DNA of 64,000 nt from JBCBGF01 sp039193455 (GTDB taxonomy: Bacteria > Pseudomonadota > Alphaproteobacteria > Rhodobacterales > Rhodobacteraceae). The position numbers and the translations under genes were made by a program. Where the stretch lies: contig JBCCWO010000004.1 in the NCBI GenBank assembly GCA_039193455.1, forward strand, positions 143,968 to 207,967, read 5' to 3'. Positions within the stretch are counted from its first letter, which is position 1; each line of letters begins with the position of its first letter. The notes beneath the pieces were generated by a model that had not been told where the DNA came from, did not search any database, and worked only from the letters and a program-made list of their open reading frames with translations. Positions 1 through 8,075 of the stretch are shown one piece after another.

Positions 1-414
1 CACAAGCTTGGGGAAGAGCGCGCGCGCCCGCGCGGTTCCGGCGTCACGGTCGGCCTCCCAGATCGCGCGCACAAAGCTCGCCGCCACCGGCGGCTGGCTG
101 ATGCCAGAGGATGGGATCGGACCGTGCCCCTCTGTCCCCCAGACATCCGGCCCGGGGTAATAGCCGGGGTCATCCTTGTGGAACAGGATGTGCGGCACCA
201 TCCCATCCGGCCATTGGCCCGAGAACAGCGTCTCAACCTCGGCCCAGGCACGCGGCACATCAAAGGTCGCAATTCCCCAGGCGGCAAAGGCGCTGTCCCA
301 GTTCCATTGATAGGGGTAAAGCCCTGCCGTGGGCACGGTGTACCCGCCCCGGTTATTGGCCGACAGGATCGCCCGCGCCTGTTCGTCCAGCGTGATGGGG
401 TCCATTCCGCTCAT
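1..414 (-). CDS. Glycoside hydrolase, trehalase/GH63-like (C-terminus beyond left edge)
   Basis: Only about the first 137 codons are visible; the frame is open to the window edge. The N-terminus carries a YQWNWDSAF segment followed by WPDGMVPHILFH, as in (alpha/alpha)6-barrel enzymes of the GH63/mannosylglycerate-glucosylglycerate hydrolase type. The ATG at 414 overlaps the stop of the upstream permease as ATGA, so it is the last visible gene of a sugar ABC operon. I infer that it hydrolyses the imported glycoside in the cytoplasm; no signal peptide is present. The exact substrate (glucosylglycerate, glucosylglycerol, another alpha-glucoside) cannot be read from this fragment. Confidence 0.7.
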   Translation of the reverse strand, partial: MSGMDPITLDEQARAILSANNRGGYTVPTAGLYPYQWNWDSAFAAWGIATFDVPRAWAEVETLFSGQWPDGMVPHILFHKDDPGYYPGPDVWGTEGHGPIPSSGISQPPVAASFVRAIWEADRDAGTARARALFPKLV

Positions 415-1640
415 CCTTTGACACTCCCGGCTGTAAGACCCTTGGTCATGAACCGCTCCAGCCCGAGGAACAAAAGCATGATTGGAACGGTGGCAATCAC
501 CGATCCGGCCATCAGATGCTCACGCGGGATCTCTGAGGAATTGAGGCTCGCCACGCCCCGGGTCAGCGTAAATTTCGATGGATCATCGAGCAGCATGAAC
601 GCCAGCAGGAACTCGTTCCAGGCGATCATGAAGACGTAAAGGCTCACCGACGCCAAGGCTGGCAGCGACAGGGGCAGCGTGATCTTCCAGATCACCGCAA
701 GCCGCGACAGCCCATCCATCAGACCGGCCTCTTCCACCTCGGCCGGCAGCCCGCGGAAGTACCCCTGCAGCATATAAAGCGCGACGGGGATCGTGGTGAC
801 CGGGTAGATCAGGATGATCCCGATGATCGAGTTGCGCAGCCCGGTGACCGAGAACGCGATGTAGATCGGCAATGCCAGCACGATCATCGGCACCATGTAG
901 ATCAAGAGGATCGAGCGTGAGAACGCCGCCCGCCCCTGAAACCGCAGGCGCGCGACGGCGTAGGCCCCTGGGATGCTGAAGGCGAGCGTGATCAGAACGG
1001 TCAGAACCGAGACATAGAACGAGGTCCACAGGTAACTGCCGAAGTTGAACTGGCCGAAAAGCTCCGCGTAGCTGCGGAACATCGCGGCGCCACGGTCGAT
1101 ATCCAGCGTAAAGTCGAGCGGGTTCTGCAACAGCGCCGCCTGGCTTTTTACGCTGGTCATCACCATCACGTAGAACGGGATGATCACGATCGCCGTGAAG
1201 AAGACATAGCCAAAGCCGGTGAGGAACCGGATCGTCGCTTCTTCGAACTCATGCCGGGTCGCTTTGCCAAAGGGCAGACCATCGAGCATCAGATGTATGG
1301 GCCAGGCCGCCGAGATGCCCAGGATCACCCAGCCGATGGCAATTGTGGTGAGCGATGTCTCTGGCGGTCCGAAAATCGCCGGTCGAAAGAGCAGGAACGA
1401 CGCGATGGGCAGCACAGCAAGGATCGCACTCGTCAGAATTCGCGAGGATCGCGAGCGGTCGCCATCGGGCAGCCAGACATAGCCCAGCCATGCGCCGAGG
1501 ATCAGTGAGGACAGCGCCGAGGGGGCCACCGCCTCGCCTGTGGAAAAGGACATGATCACACAGGCGGTGATCGCCATAACAAACGTCCACAGCGCGCCGA
1601 TCACAGGGCCGGTGACATAGCCGTAGCGGAGCATGTTCAT
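411..1640 (-). CDS. Sugar ABC transporter permease, MalG type with long N-terminal membrane extension
   Basis: Inner-membrane subunit of a carbohydrate importer. The C-terminal ~270 residues look like a MalG-type permease, with the EAA loop as EEAGLMDGLSRLAVIWKITLPLSLP. MalG proteins are usually about 280-300 residues; this one has 409 because three to four extra hydrophobic segments precede the core. I chose the ATG at 1640 because it forms an ATGA overlap with the upstream permease stop; an in-frame start at 1697 would lie well inside that gene. Its own stop overlaps the hydrolase start. No ABC ATPase is visible, so that subunit must lie beyond the left edge or elsewhere. Confidence 0.9.
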   Translation of the reverse strand: MNMLRYGYVTGPVIGALWTFVMAITACVIMSFSTGEAVAPSALSSLILGAWLGYVWLPDGDRSRSSRILTSAILAVLPIASFLLFRPAIFGPPETSLTTIAIGWVILGISAAWPIHLMLDGLPFGKATRHEFEEATIRFLTGFGYVFFTAIVIIPFYVMVMTSVKSQAALLQNPLDFTLDIDRGAAMFRSYAELFGQFNFGSYLWTSFYVSVLTVLITLAFSIPGAYAVARLRFQGRAAFSRSILLIYMVPMIVLALPIYIAFSVTGLRNSIIGIILIYPVTTIPVALYMLQGYFRGLPAEVEEAGLMDGLSRLAVIWKITLPLSLPALASVSLYVFMIAWNEFLLAFMLLDDPSKFTLTRGVASLNSSEIPREHLMAGSVIATVPIMLLFLGLERFMTKGLTAGSVKG

Positions 1641-2884
1641 AGCCCTTCCTCCCGGCTGATAAAGCGGAAGAAGAAGTAGCTGAAGATCAGCAGGCAACCG
1701 AAGATGACCACGGCCACCGCCGCCCCGGCTCCAATATTCGAGACAGCAAAGGCCTGCTCATAGACGTTGACGGTCAACGTCCGCGTGCCCGCGTTCCCGC
1801 CCGTCAGCAGGAAGATGTCGTCGAACTTGTTGAAGGTCCATATGAAGCGCAGCAGGAACAGCACGCTCAGGATCCCCAGGAGCTGCGGCAGGGACAGGAA
1901 CCAGAACTTCTGGAAGGGCGAGGCCCCATCCATGTCGGCGGCCTCGTACATCGAATGGTCGATCGACTGCATCCGGGCAAGGATGAACAGGAACGACAGC
2001 GGGAAGTAACGCCAGATCTCGAACACTGTCACCATGATCAGTGCAAGCGGGCGCTGGCCGAAGAAATTGATCGACTCTTGCGTCACACCCATCTGGATGA
2101 GCAGCGCGTTAACCGAGCCTGAAAAGGGATCGAACAGGTTCACCCAGGTAAAGGCCACCGCGATCACCGGCGCGACATATGGGAAAAGGAACAGGCCCCG
2201 CAGAATGCCCTGGCCCCGGAAGGATTTGTTCAGAAGCATCGCGGCAAAGAGGCCAAAGACCAACGCTCCGATGGTGCCAACAACCGTGTAGAACATCGTC
2301 GCATAAAGCACGGTCCAGAACTCATTTCCGTCAAACACTCGGGCAAAGTTGTCCAGCGTGAAATCGGCATTGGTCAGGATGTTCTCGGCCCGGCCCGTTA
2401 TCGACGGCGCGCTGTCCTCGATGGCCTCTTCCAGGGCCTCGGGATCGGCCTCAAGCACGACGGGGATCTCGATGGTGACGCGAAAGCCACCTTCGACATC
2501 GCCAAAATCACAGCTCAGCGCACGCCCATCGACGACACAGGGTTCGGGCGGCGCGCCATCAAGCACAACGCCCTCCGGTAACGTATCGTCAATCCGCACG
2601 CCGGAAATCGGCATCTCCTGGCTGGAGTTACGAACGCGATAGCGGATCTCGGCCGCATCACCGATGGCCTCGGGTCCACCGCGCAGATCCTCGCGTGCCA
2701 CAATCTCGGGCGGTCGCAGATCGGCAAGACCCACCGGTTTGAACGAGATCCAGAAGATCGACAGCAGCGGCAGGATCACCACAAGCGAGACGATGAAGAT
2801 CGTTGGGAACAGCAGGCTCCAGGCAAGCCTCGCCTCGCGGCGCGCCAAAGGCCCCGTCCCCGTAGGGGGTGTCAGCGATGTCAT
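1637..2884 (-). CDS. Sugar ABC transporter permease, MalF type with DUF11-like periplasmic insert
   Basis: Inner-membrane permease of 415 residues. TM1 is near residues 22-48. A periplasmic loop of about 130 residues follows, then the remaining five or six membrane segments with the EAA motif YEAADMDGASPFQKFWFLSLP. The loop, about residues 79-146, resembles a DUF11/Ig-like bacterial repeat: YRVRN strand, DDTLPEGV, two cysteines at 116 and 125, then a terminal strand ending VVLEAD. E. coli MalF also has a large P2 loop in this position that contacts the binding protein, so the insert may dock the solute-binding protein (inference). The gene lies between the binding-protein and MalG-type genes. 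Confidence 0.9.
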   Translation of the reverse strand: MTSLTPPTGTGPLARREARLAWSLLFPTIFIVSLVVILPLLSIFWISFKPVGLADLRPPEIVAREDLRGGPEAIGDAAEIRYRVRNSSQEMPISGVRIDDTLPEGVVLDGAPPEPCVVDGRALSCDFGDVEGGFRVTIEIPVVLEADPEALEEAIEDSAPSITGRAENILTNADFTLDNFARVFDGNEFWTVLYATMFYTVVGTIGALVFGLFAAMLLNKSFRGQGILRGLFLFPYVAPVIAVAFTWVNLFDPFSGSVNALLIQMGVTQESINFFGQRPLALIMVTVFEIWRYFPLSFLFILARMQSIDHSMYEAADMDGASPFQKFWFLSLPQLLGILSVLFLLRFIWTFNKFDDIFLLTGGNAGTRTLTVNVYEQAFAVSNIGAGAAVAVVIFGCLLIFSYFFFRFISREEGL

Positions 2885-2915
2885 GGCCGGTCTCCGTCAA
2901 CCGTACTTTTGAAGG

Positions 2916-2944
2916 GTGGCCCCAGGCGTCAGGCCCGGGGCCAC
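2916..2944 (-). promoter_or_regulatory. Intercistronic stem-loop after the sugar-binding-protein gene
   Basis: GTGGCCCC (2916-2923) pairs perfectly with GGGGCCAC (2937-2944) across a 13-nt loop, between the binding-protein stop and the MalF-type start. No U-tract follows in the direction of transcription, so it is more likely a 3' stabiliser or partial attenuator that raises binding-protein mRNA over permease mRNA, as known between malE and malF. Confidence 0.55.
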
Positions 2945-2953
2945 GGCGGGCAT

Positions 2954-4315
2954 CTACTCGATGCCGGCCAGTTCGTCGTTCATCGCAGCCACGGCGGCCG
3001 CGGCGTCGATCTCGCCATCAATGTACTGGCGTACGATGCGGTTGATCGGCTGGGCGTTGATCATCTTCGAAGCCAGCGCAAGCTGCCCCTCGGTAACACC
3101 CCAACGCTGGGCCACGTTCAGGCCACCCACGATCTCGTCGATCATCTCCTGGGCATAGAGATCGCCCAGAGGCGCACGACGGTCGACCCCGACATCAAGC
3201 GCGGCCCAGGCTTCCTGGAATTTGCCCGGCTCATCCGAGGTGCCCGTGCGCACCGGGAACTTGCCCTCCGGTGCGATCGACAGCGTTTGGGTATAGCCGT
3301 CATCCATCGAGAACTTCACGAACTCCATCGCCGCGTCGGTATCCGCGTCCGAGGTGATGCCAAAGTACCGGATATCCGCCCAGGCCGCGCCATCGGGGTT
3401 CGAAGGCCCGGCAAAGTTCGTCACAATCCCGGTCGCCGCCGCAAGATCGCGCGTCGTCGGATCGTCGTTGATTGTCGGCGGCGCGCTGTCCCGCAGACCG
3501 GCCAGTTCGTCAAGAATGAACGGCGACCAGATGATCATCGCCGCCCGGCCCGCGAAATAGAGCTCGCGCGATTGCTGCCAAAACAGTTCACCCGGCGGCG
3601 AGGCTTCGGCAATGGCCTTGTAGAACTCAAGCACCTCGGTGGTTGCTGCTTCGTCCAGCGGGGCAAAGCCGTCGGGACCGACAGGCGAGACACCGTTGGC
3701 AAGGAACACATGCTCCAGCACCTGGCTCATAAAGTTCTCGTCCACTTTCGTGGCCGCCACAAAGCCGTAGAGATCCGGCGGGCTGTGCAGCGCCTCGATG
3801 GCGGTGAGCACGTTGGCATAGGTTGTGGGGGCCTCGAGCCCGGCGGCATCGAACAGGTCCTTGCGGTAGACCAGCATCTGCGTCCAGCCATCCACAGGCA
3901 CCGAGGCAAAGCCATCCGCAGTTGAGGCCATGCCAAGGGCACCCGACGCAAAGGTGTCGTTGCCCAATTCTTCGATCACATCCGTCGCCGCATCGGTGTC
4001 GAGAATGCCCGCTTCCGCCCACGGCAGCGCGTATTGCAGCGTGTGATAGATCACATCCGGCAGGTCACCCGCCGCAAAGGCGGCGGTGGCGCGGGTGCCC
4101 AGATCGTTTTCGCTGACCGGAATGACTTCGACAGTCGTCCCCGACGCGGCTTCGAACGCGGCGGCCATCTCTTGCTGTTTGGCCAGGCGCTCGGGCTGTT
4201 CTTCGGTGGTCCAGAAGCGGATCGTGTCCGCCGCGGCGCCCATGGCCGACAGCGACAGCGCCAGCGCAGCACCGGCCATCAGCCGGGCCGTGGTGGTCTT
4301 GAGGTGATAGGTCAT
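2954..4315 (-). CDS. Sugar ABC transporter substrate-binding protein
   Basis: A 453-residue periplasmic binding protein of the extracellular solute-binding family 1 (MalE-like) type. It has a Sec signal peptide (MTYHLKTTTARLMAG... ending near SAMGAAADTI) and a mature start TIRFWTTEEQ typical of the family. The ATG overlaps the stop of the LacI regulator gene as ATGA, so regulator and transporter are co-transcribed. Length and layout are normal for the family. The ligand is not readable; the LacI regulator and the downstream hydrolase suggest a disaccharide-type compound or compatible solute. Confidence 0.9.
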   Translation of the reverse strand: MTYHLKTTTARLMAGAALALSLSAMGAAADTIRFWTTEEQPERLAKQQEMAAAFEAASGTTVEVIPVSENDLGTRATAAFAAGDLPDVIYHTLQYALPWAEAGILDTDAATDVIEELGNDTFASGALGMASTADGFASVPVDGWTQMLVYRKDLFDAAGLEAPTTYANVLTAIEALHSPPDLYGFVAATKVDENFMSQVLEHVFLANGVSPVGPDGFAPLDEAATTEVLEFYKAIAEASPPGELFWQQSRELYFAGRAAMIIWSPFILDELAGLRDSAPPTINDDPTTRDLAAATGIVTNFAGPSNPDGAAWADIRYFGITSDADTDAAMEFVKFSMDDGYTQTLSIAPEGKFPVRTGTSDEPGKFQEAWAALDVGVDRRAPLGDLYAQEMIDEIVGGLNVAQRWGVTEGQLALASKMINAQPINRIVRQYIDGEIDAAAAVAAMNDELAGIE

Positions 4316-5493
4316 GCGTGTCCTCCCTTGGATGTCTGACCAGAATGCGCCGCAATGGTCTGCGCGAGCGCGGTGGATGATAAAACCGGTGGTCCGTCCG
4401 ACCCGCGAGCGATGAGCCGGGCATGCGCAAACTCGCGCAGGCCGTCCGGGTCTTCGCCGCGGATGCGCCGGATCAACAGTGCGGCCAGCCGGGCACCGGC
4501 GGCGCGGGTATCGACAGAAAACGTGGTCAGCGCCGGCTGGGCATAGGCGCCTTCGGGAATGCCGTCATAGGCAATAATCGACAGGTCGCGCCCGATGCGC
4601 AGGCCCAGGCTGTCCGCCGCGCGATAGGCGCCAAGCGCCGCCTCGTCGGTGGCAAAGACGATTGCCGTCGGCGGCTCGGGCATGCGCATCAGGGACAGCG
4701 TCGCGCTCGCGCCGTCGGCGCTGAGGCGGCTGTTGGTGCGGATAAGATCGGGATCCAGCGCGATCCCCGCCGCCGCCAGCCCGCGTTCGTATCCCACCTG
4801 TCGGATCCCGCAGAAATTGTACTCTTGCCCGCCATTGACAAAGCCGATCCGCCGGTGGCCCTGACCCACAAGCCGCGCCACCGCCGCCTGCATCGCATCC
4901 TCACCCAGAATATCGAACCACGCGCAGCCGGTTGGATCGCCGGTACGGCCATAAAGGACAAACGGCACGCCCTCTTCGCGCAGAAACGAAACCCGCGGAT
5001 CATCGGTCAGCGTCCGTGGCAGGATAAAGCCATCGGCCTTCCGCTCGGACACCAGACGCCCGATCGTCTCGACCGTATGCGCGTCCGAGTTTGCGGTGGC
5101 CACCGCAAGCGTCCAGTTCTCGGCGCTGGCGGTCGTGGTCAGACCGGCAAGAAACTCGGTCAGGAAGGGCCCGTGGGCATCGTGTTCGCTGATTTGCAGC
5201 ACCAGACCGATGGAGCGAACGCGGCCCGTTCGGATCGCCTGGGCATGCGCCATCGGGATGTATCCCTGCGCTTCGGCGGCGCGCACCACGCGTTTGCGGG
5301 TACGTTCCGAGATGTCGGAATATCCGTTCAGCGCGCGCGATACAGTGCCCTTGGTGACGCCCAGCGACTCGGCCAGATCCGAGATGGTGACGCGTGGTTT
5401 CCGAGCACTGCCTGCGACCGTATGTGCGGCCTTGGTAAGCAGTGGATGTCCTCCCTGATCCCAAACGTGCGGCTCCGAAACCGGTTTCGGCAA
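4312..5493 (-). CDS. LacI family transcriptional regulator
   Basis: First gene of the sugar operon. The HTH reads VTISDLAESLGVTKGTVSRALNGYSDIS and is followed by a periplasmic-binding-protein-like sensor domain (IGLVLQISEHDAHGPF onward). The start is uncertain. No ATG or GTG precedes the HTH in frame. The TTG at 5493 gives 393 residues but puts a perfect palindromic operator inside the coding region. A CTG at 5442 sits six bases after a strong GGAGGA Shine-Dalgarno and would leave the operator in the leader. I list the longer form but favour the shorter. It probably represses its own operon until an imported sugar is bound. Confidence 0.88.
   Translation of the reverse strand: MPKPVSEPHVWDQGGHPLLTKAAHTVAGSARKPRVTISDLAESLGVTKGTVSRALNGYSDISERTRKRVVRAAEAQGYIPMAHAQAIRTGRVRSIGLVLQISEHDAHGPFLTEFLAGLTTTASAENWTLAVATANSDAHTVETIGRLVSERKADGFILPRTLTDDPRVSFLREEGVPFVLYGRTGDPTGCAWFDILGEDAMQAAVARLVGQGHRRIGFVNGGQEYNFCGIRQVGYERGLAAAGIALDPDLIRTNSRLSADGASATLSLMRMPEPPTAIVFATDEAALGAYRAADSLGLRIGRDLSIIAYDGIPEGAYAQPALTTFSVDTRAAGARLAALLIRRIRGEDPDGLREFAHARLIARGSDGPPVLSSTALAQTIAAHSGQTSKGGHA
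5475..5490. promoter_or_regulatory. LacI-type operator, perfect 16-bp palindrome
   Basis: CCGAAACCGGTTTCGG is a perfect palindrome with a central CG, the form typical of LacI/GalR-family operators. It lies directly upstream of, or overlapping, the 5' end of the lacI-type gene. It is the natural candidate for autoregulation and for control of the whole ABC operon. No second copy was seen in the window. Confidence 0.75.
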
Positions 5494-5540
5494 GCACTTT
5501 TTTCACGGTCCGGCAATTTCGGGGTCGCGGCGGGCCACAA

Positions 5541-5555
5541 TTAACCTCGCATTAA
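5541..5555. promoter_or_regulatory. CtrA-type box TTAA-N7-TTAA
   Basis: TTAACCTCGCATTAA is an exact match to the alphaproteobacterial CtrA consensus TTAA-N7-TTAA. It ends 52 bp before the start of the VPLPA-CTERM gene on the + strand and about 50 bp upstream of the 5' end of the lacI-type gene on the - strand. Which of the two it serves is unknown. Binding is inferred from the motif only. Confidence 0.5.
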
Positions 5556-5606
5556 GCTTAACAGCGCATCACCGGGGCCAGTGAATTCTCAACTCCGGGC
5601 CATGGT

Positions 5607-6053
5607 ATGCGCCACTTCCTGTTCCTCGTTTTGTTGATCTTTTGCCTGGCGCCCGCGCCCCGGGCAGAGGCTGCGGTGCTGCGCGCCAAAGGCCCCATTG
5701 CGGATGTGACTTTGCCATCTGCCATGGCCGATGGGCACAGGTGGTACTTTGCGCGGATCAAGCAGCGGGACTGGCATGGTCACCGTTGGAAGGCGCGGCC
5801 CTGGCGGCCCGCCGTCGTGGTTGTGATGCCCAAGCGGGTGAAGCGACGCTACCCGGTGGTCTTTCTGGCACGGTTCCGCCGCGATGCGCCCGATCCCGCA
5901 CCCGACCCGATTGATCCCCCGCCCGCGGTCACCCCGCTGCCAGCCCCATTGGGTTTTCTCTTGGCCGGGATCGGTGGCTTCGGCTGGTTGCGCTGGCGTC
6001 AGTCGGCGTCGGCCACGCCCTCGGCCCTAAACCGTGCCCGGCGCGCGCGGTAG
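5607..6053 (+). CDS. Small secreted VPLPA-CTERM protein
   Basis: A 148-residue protein with an N-terminal signal peptide (MRHFLFLVLLIFCLAPAPRAEA) and a C-terminal block TPLPAPLGFLLAGIGGFGWL followed by RWRQ. The block matches the VPLPA-CTERM sorting signal: PLPA motif, short TM helix, basic end. Such tags are recognised by a dedicated exosortase variant in roseobacters. The central part is rich in Trp, Arg and Pro and resembles no domain I know. The tail continues 16 residues past the usual basic cluster and overlaps the convergent tctA 3' end by 55 bp; loss of an earlier stop could explain this. A perfect CtrA-type box lies 52 bp upstream. Confidence 0.75.
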   Translation: MRHFLFLVLLIFCLAPAPRAEAAVLRAKGPIADVTLPSAMADGHRWYFARIKQRDWHGHRWKARPWRPAVVVVMPKRVKRRYPVVFLARFRRDAPDPAPDPIDPPPAVTPLPAPLGFLLAGIGGFGWLRWRQSASATPSALNRARRAR

Positions 6054-7522
6054 GCAGGCAGGAAGATCAAGAGGCAGGCCAACAGCAACAGTCCCGTGGT
6101 CATCGGACGTTCCCACAGGAACGCCGGACCGTCATAAAGCTGCATGGCGCGGGCAAAGTTATCCTCGAGCATCCGGCCCAGGATGAACCCGATCAGCAGC
6201 GGCGCCAGCGGATAATCGGCAAATCGCAGGATCGTGGCAATCACCCCGAAGCCCACCAAGAGCAACAGCTCGGTCGCATTGTTCTGCCCGATATAGGCCC
6301 CCATCAAAGTGAAGAAGAGGATGAAGGGGATCAGGTAGTTGCGCGGCACCGCGAGGATCTTCGCGATGTAGGGAATAAGTGGCAGGTTCAGGATCAAGAG
6401 CACGAGATTGCCCAGGTACATCGAGATGATGACCGCCCAGAAGATATCCGGCTCATCAATCATCAGCCGCGGCCCTGGGCTGACATTCAGGGCAATCAAG
6501 GCGCCCAGCAGGATCGCGGTGGTGCCAGAGCCAGGGATACCCAACGTGAGCAAGGGCACGAAAGACCCCGTACACGCAGCGTTGTTGGCCGTCTCCGGCG
6601 CGGCCAAGCCCTTGACCGACCCCTTGCCGAACTGTTCCTGCTCTTCCTTGGGCGCGATGTTGCGTTCCACCGCATAGCCCAGAAACGACGCGATCGTCGC
6701 CCCCGCCCCGGGCAGCACCCCGATCAGAAACCCCTGCACCGATTGTCGCCCGATCACCGGGAGAATCGCACGCGCTTCCTCACGTGTGATCCGCAGTTCC
6801 TTGATCTCGCCGGTCTTCGATCCGTCTTCCTGCTGTGACCGCTTGGGATCAAGCACCAGATAGATCGCCTCGGGCAAGGCAAACATCGCCATGGCGAGCG
6901 TGATGAAGCCAAAGCCAGATTGCAGGTCCATGATCCCGCCGGTAAAGCGCGGCAGGTTGAACAGGGCCCCCTCGCCCACCGTCGACATGATCAGCCCGAT
7001 GATCGTCATCAAGAGCGCCTTGAACACCTGGCCCGATCCGGCAAACGCCGCGATCGCCGATAGCCCCACAACCATCAGCGCGAAGTATTCCGACGAGTGG
7101 AACAGCAGCGCGACCGAGGCCAGCATCGGCGCAAAGATCAACAGCAGCACCGCCCCAAGCGTCCCGCCCGAAAAGGACGAGATTGCCGCAATCGTCAGCG
7201 CCTTGCCCGCCTTGCCCTGCCGGGCCAGCGGGTAGCCGTCAAAAGACGTCGCAACGGTCGAAGCGACACCCGGCGCATTGATCAGGATCGACGAGGTCGA
7301 GCCCCCGAAAATCGCCCCATAGTACACCCCGGCCAGCAGGATCAGCGCCGCCGACGGATCCCCGATCCCGATCGCCACGGGGATCATGATCGCAATGATC
7401 GACATCGGGCCCAGACCCGGCAGCATCCCGATAAACGTCCCGATCAGGCAGCCGCCGATGATCATCAGGATGTTGGTAAAGGAAAAGGCCGTCGAGAGGC
7501 CGACCATCAAACCTTCAAGCAT
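5999..7522 (-). CDS. tctA: Tripartite tricarboxylate transporter permease TctA
   Basis: A 507-residue integral membrane protein and the large permease of a TTT (tripartite tricarboxylate) transporter. Typical features are the N-terminal GMLPGLGPMSIIAIMIPVAI segment, the second GVLPGAGATIASFLGYAVER, and GIPGSGTTAILLGAL. It starts one base after the tctB stop. Length is normal (about 500). Substrates of this class are citrate, other dicarboxylates or aromatic acids; the divergent catabolic operon next to it suggests its ligand may feed those enzymes. Confidence 0.95.
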   Translation of the reverse strand: MLEGLMVGLSTAFSFTNILMIIGGCLIGTFIGMLPGLGPMSIIAIMIPVAIGIGDPSAALILLAGVYYGAIFGGSTSSILINAPGVASTVATSFDGYPLARQGKAGKALTIAAISSFSGGTLGAVLLLIFAPMLASVALLFHSSEYFALMVVGLSAIAAFAGSGQVFKALLMTIIGLIMSTVGEGALFNLPRFTGGIMDLQSGFGFITLAMAMFALPEAIYLVLDPKRSQQEDGSKTGEIKELRITREEARAILPVIGRQSVQGFLIGVLPGAGATIASFLGYAVERNIAPKEEQEQFGKGSVKGLAAPETANNAACTGSFVPLLTLGIPGSGTTAILLGALIALNVSPGPRLMIDEPDIFWAVIISMYLGNLVLLILNLPLIPYIAKILAVPRNYLIPFILFFTLMGAYIGQNNATELLLLVGFGVIATILRFADYPLAPLLIGFILGRMLEDNFARAMQLYDGPAFLWERPMTTGLLLLACLLIFLPAYRARRARFRAEGVADAD

Positions 7523-7523
7523 C

Positions 7524-8006
7524 TCAGAACCCCATCGGCCAGGGGCGCAGGAAGATGCCCAGCACCTCCTGCACCAGATACCAGATGCTGCCCGCCGCGA
7601 TCAGCGCAACGGGGATCAGCACGACAAACCGGCGTTCGCCCAGCGTGGCCGCCGCCATGACAAGGAACAGAACGGTCGAGACGAGAAACCCGATCGGGCG
7701 CAGCGAGAAAGCGTAAAGGATCATCAGGCAGATCAGCAGCACGGCCTGCCCAAGATTGTAGTCGGTCAGACGGCGATAGTTGATATCCATCGCCTCGGGT
7801 TCCTTCTGGCTTTTTTCAAAACCAGCCAAGATCACCAGCGAACAGATCATCCCCAGAATGGCGAGAACCTTGGGGAAGGTCGACGGCCAGATCGGGTTGC
7901 GCTGCATGAACGGCGGCAGCCCGGCATCCATCAGAAAAAACGCGGTGTAACCGTAGACGCCACAAATGACGAAAAAAATCAGTGCGATCCAGCGATCAAG
8001 CGCCAT
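7524..8006 (-). CDS. tctB: Tripartite tricarboxylate transporter small permease TctB
   Basis: A 160-residue membrane protein with four hydrophobic segments (near residues 7-27, 45-63, 90-107 and 120-152), matching the poorly conserved TctB subunit. Position between the binding protein and TctA gives the call. It is separated from tctC by 69 nt that contain a strong intrinsic terminator, so its transcription depends on readthrough. Confidence 0.88.
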   Translation of the reverse strand: MALDRWIALIFFVICGVYGYTAFFLMDAGLPPFMQRNPIWPSTFPKVLAILGMICSLVILAGFEKSQKEPEAMDINYRRLTDYNLGQAVLLICLMILYAFSLRPIGFLVSTVLFLVMAAATLGERRFVVLIPVALIAAGSIWYLVQEVLGIFLRPWPMGF

Positions 8007-8033
8007 GGCTGCCCCCTGCCGTCTGGTGGATAG

Positions 8034-8067
8034 AAAAAGGCCCGGCGCGTGTCCGGCGCCGGGCCTT
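8034..8067 (-). terminator. Intrinsic terminator inside the tctCBA operon
   Basis: A perfect 12-bp inverted repeat, AAGGCCCGGCGC (8037-8048) and GCGCCGGGCCTT (8056-8067) with a 7-nt loop. On the - strand it is followed by five U residues. It lies just downstream of tctC. In this position it should act as an attenuator, giving much more binding protein than membrane subunits. Confidence 0.9.
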
Positions 8068-8075
8068 GGGGCAGT

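Noticed and set aside
2909..3925. 338-codon + strand open frame
   Set aside because: Antisense of the sugar-binding-protein gene; Arg/His-rich shadow.
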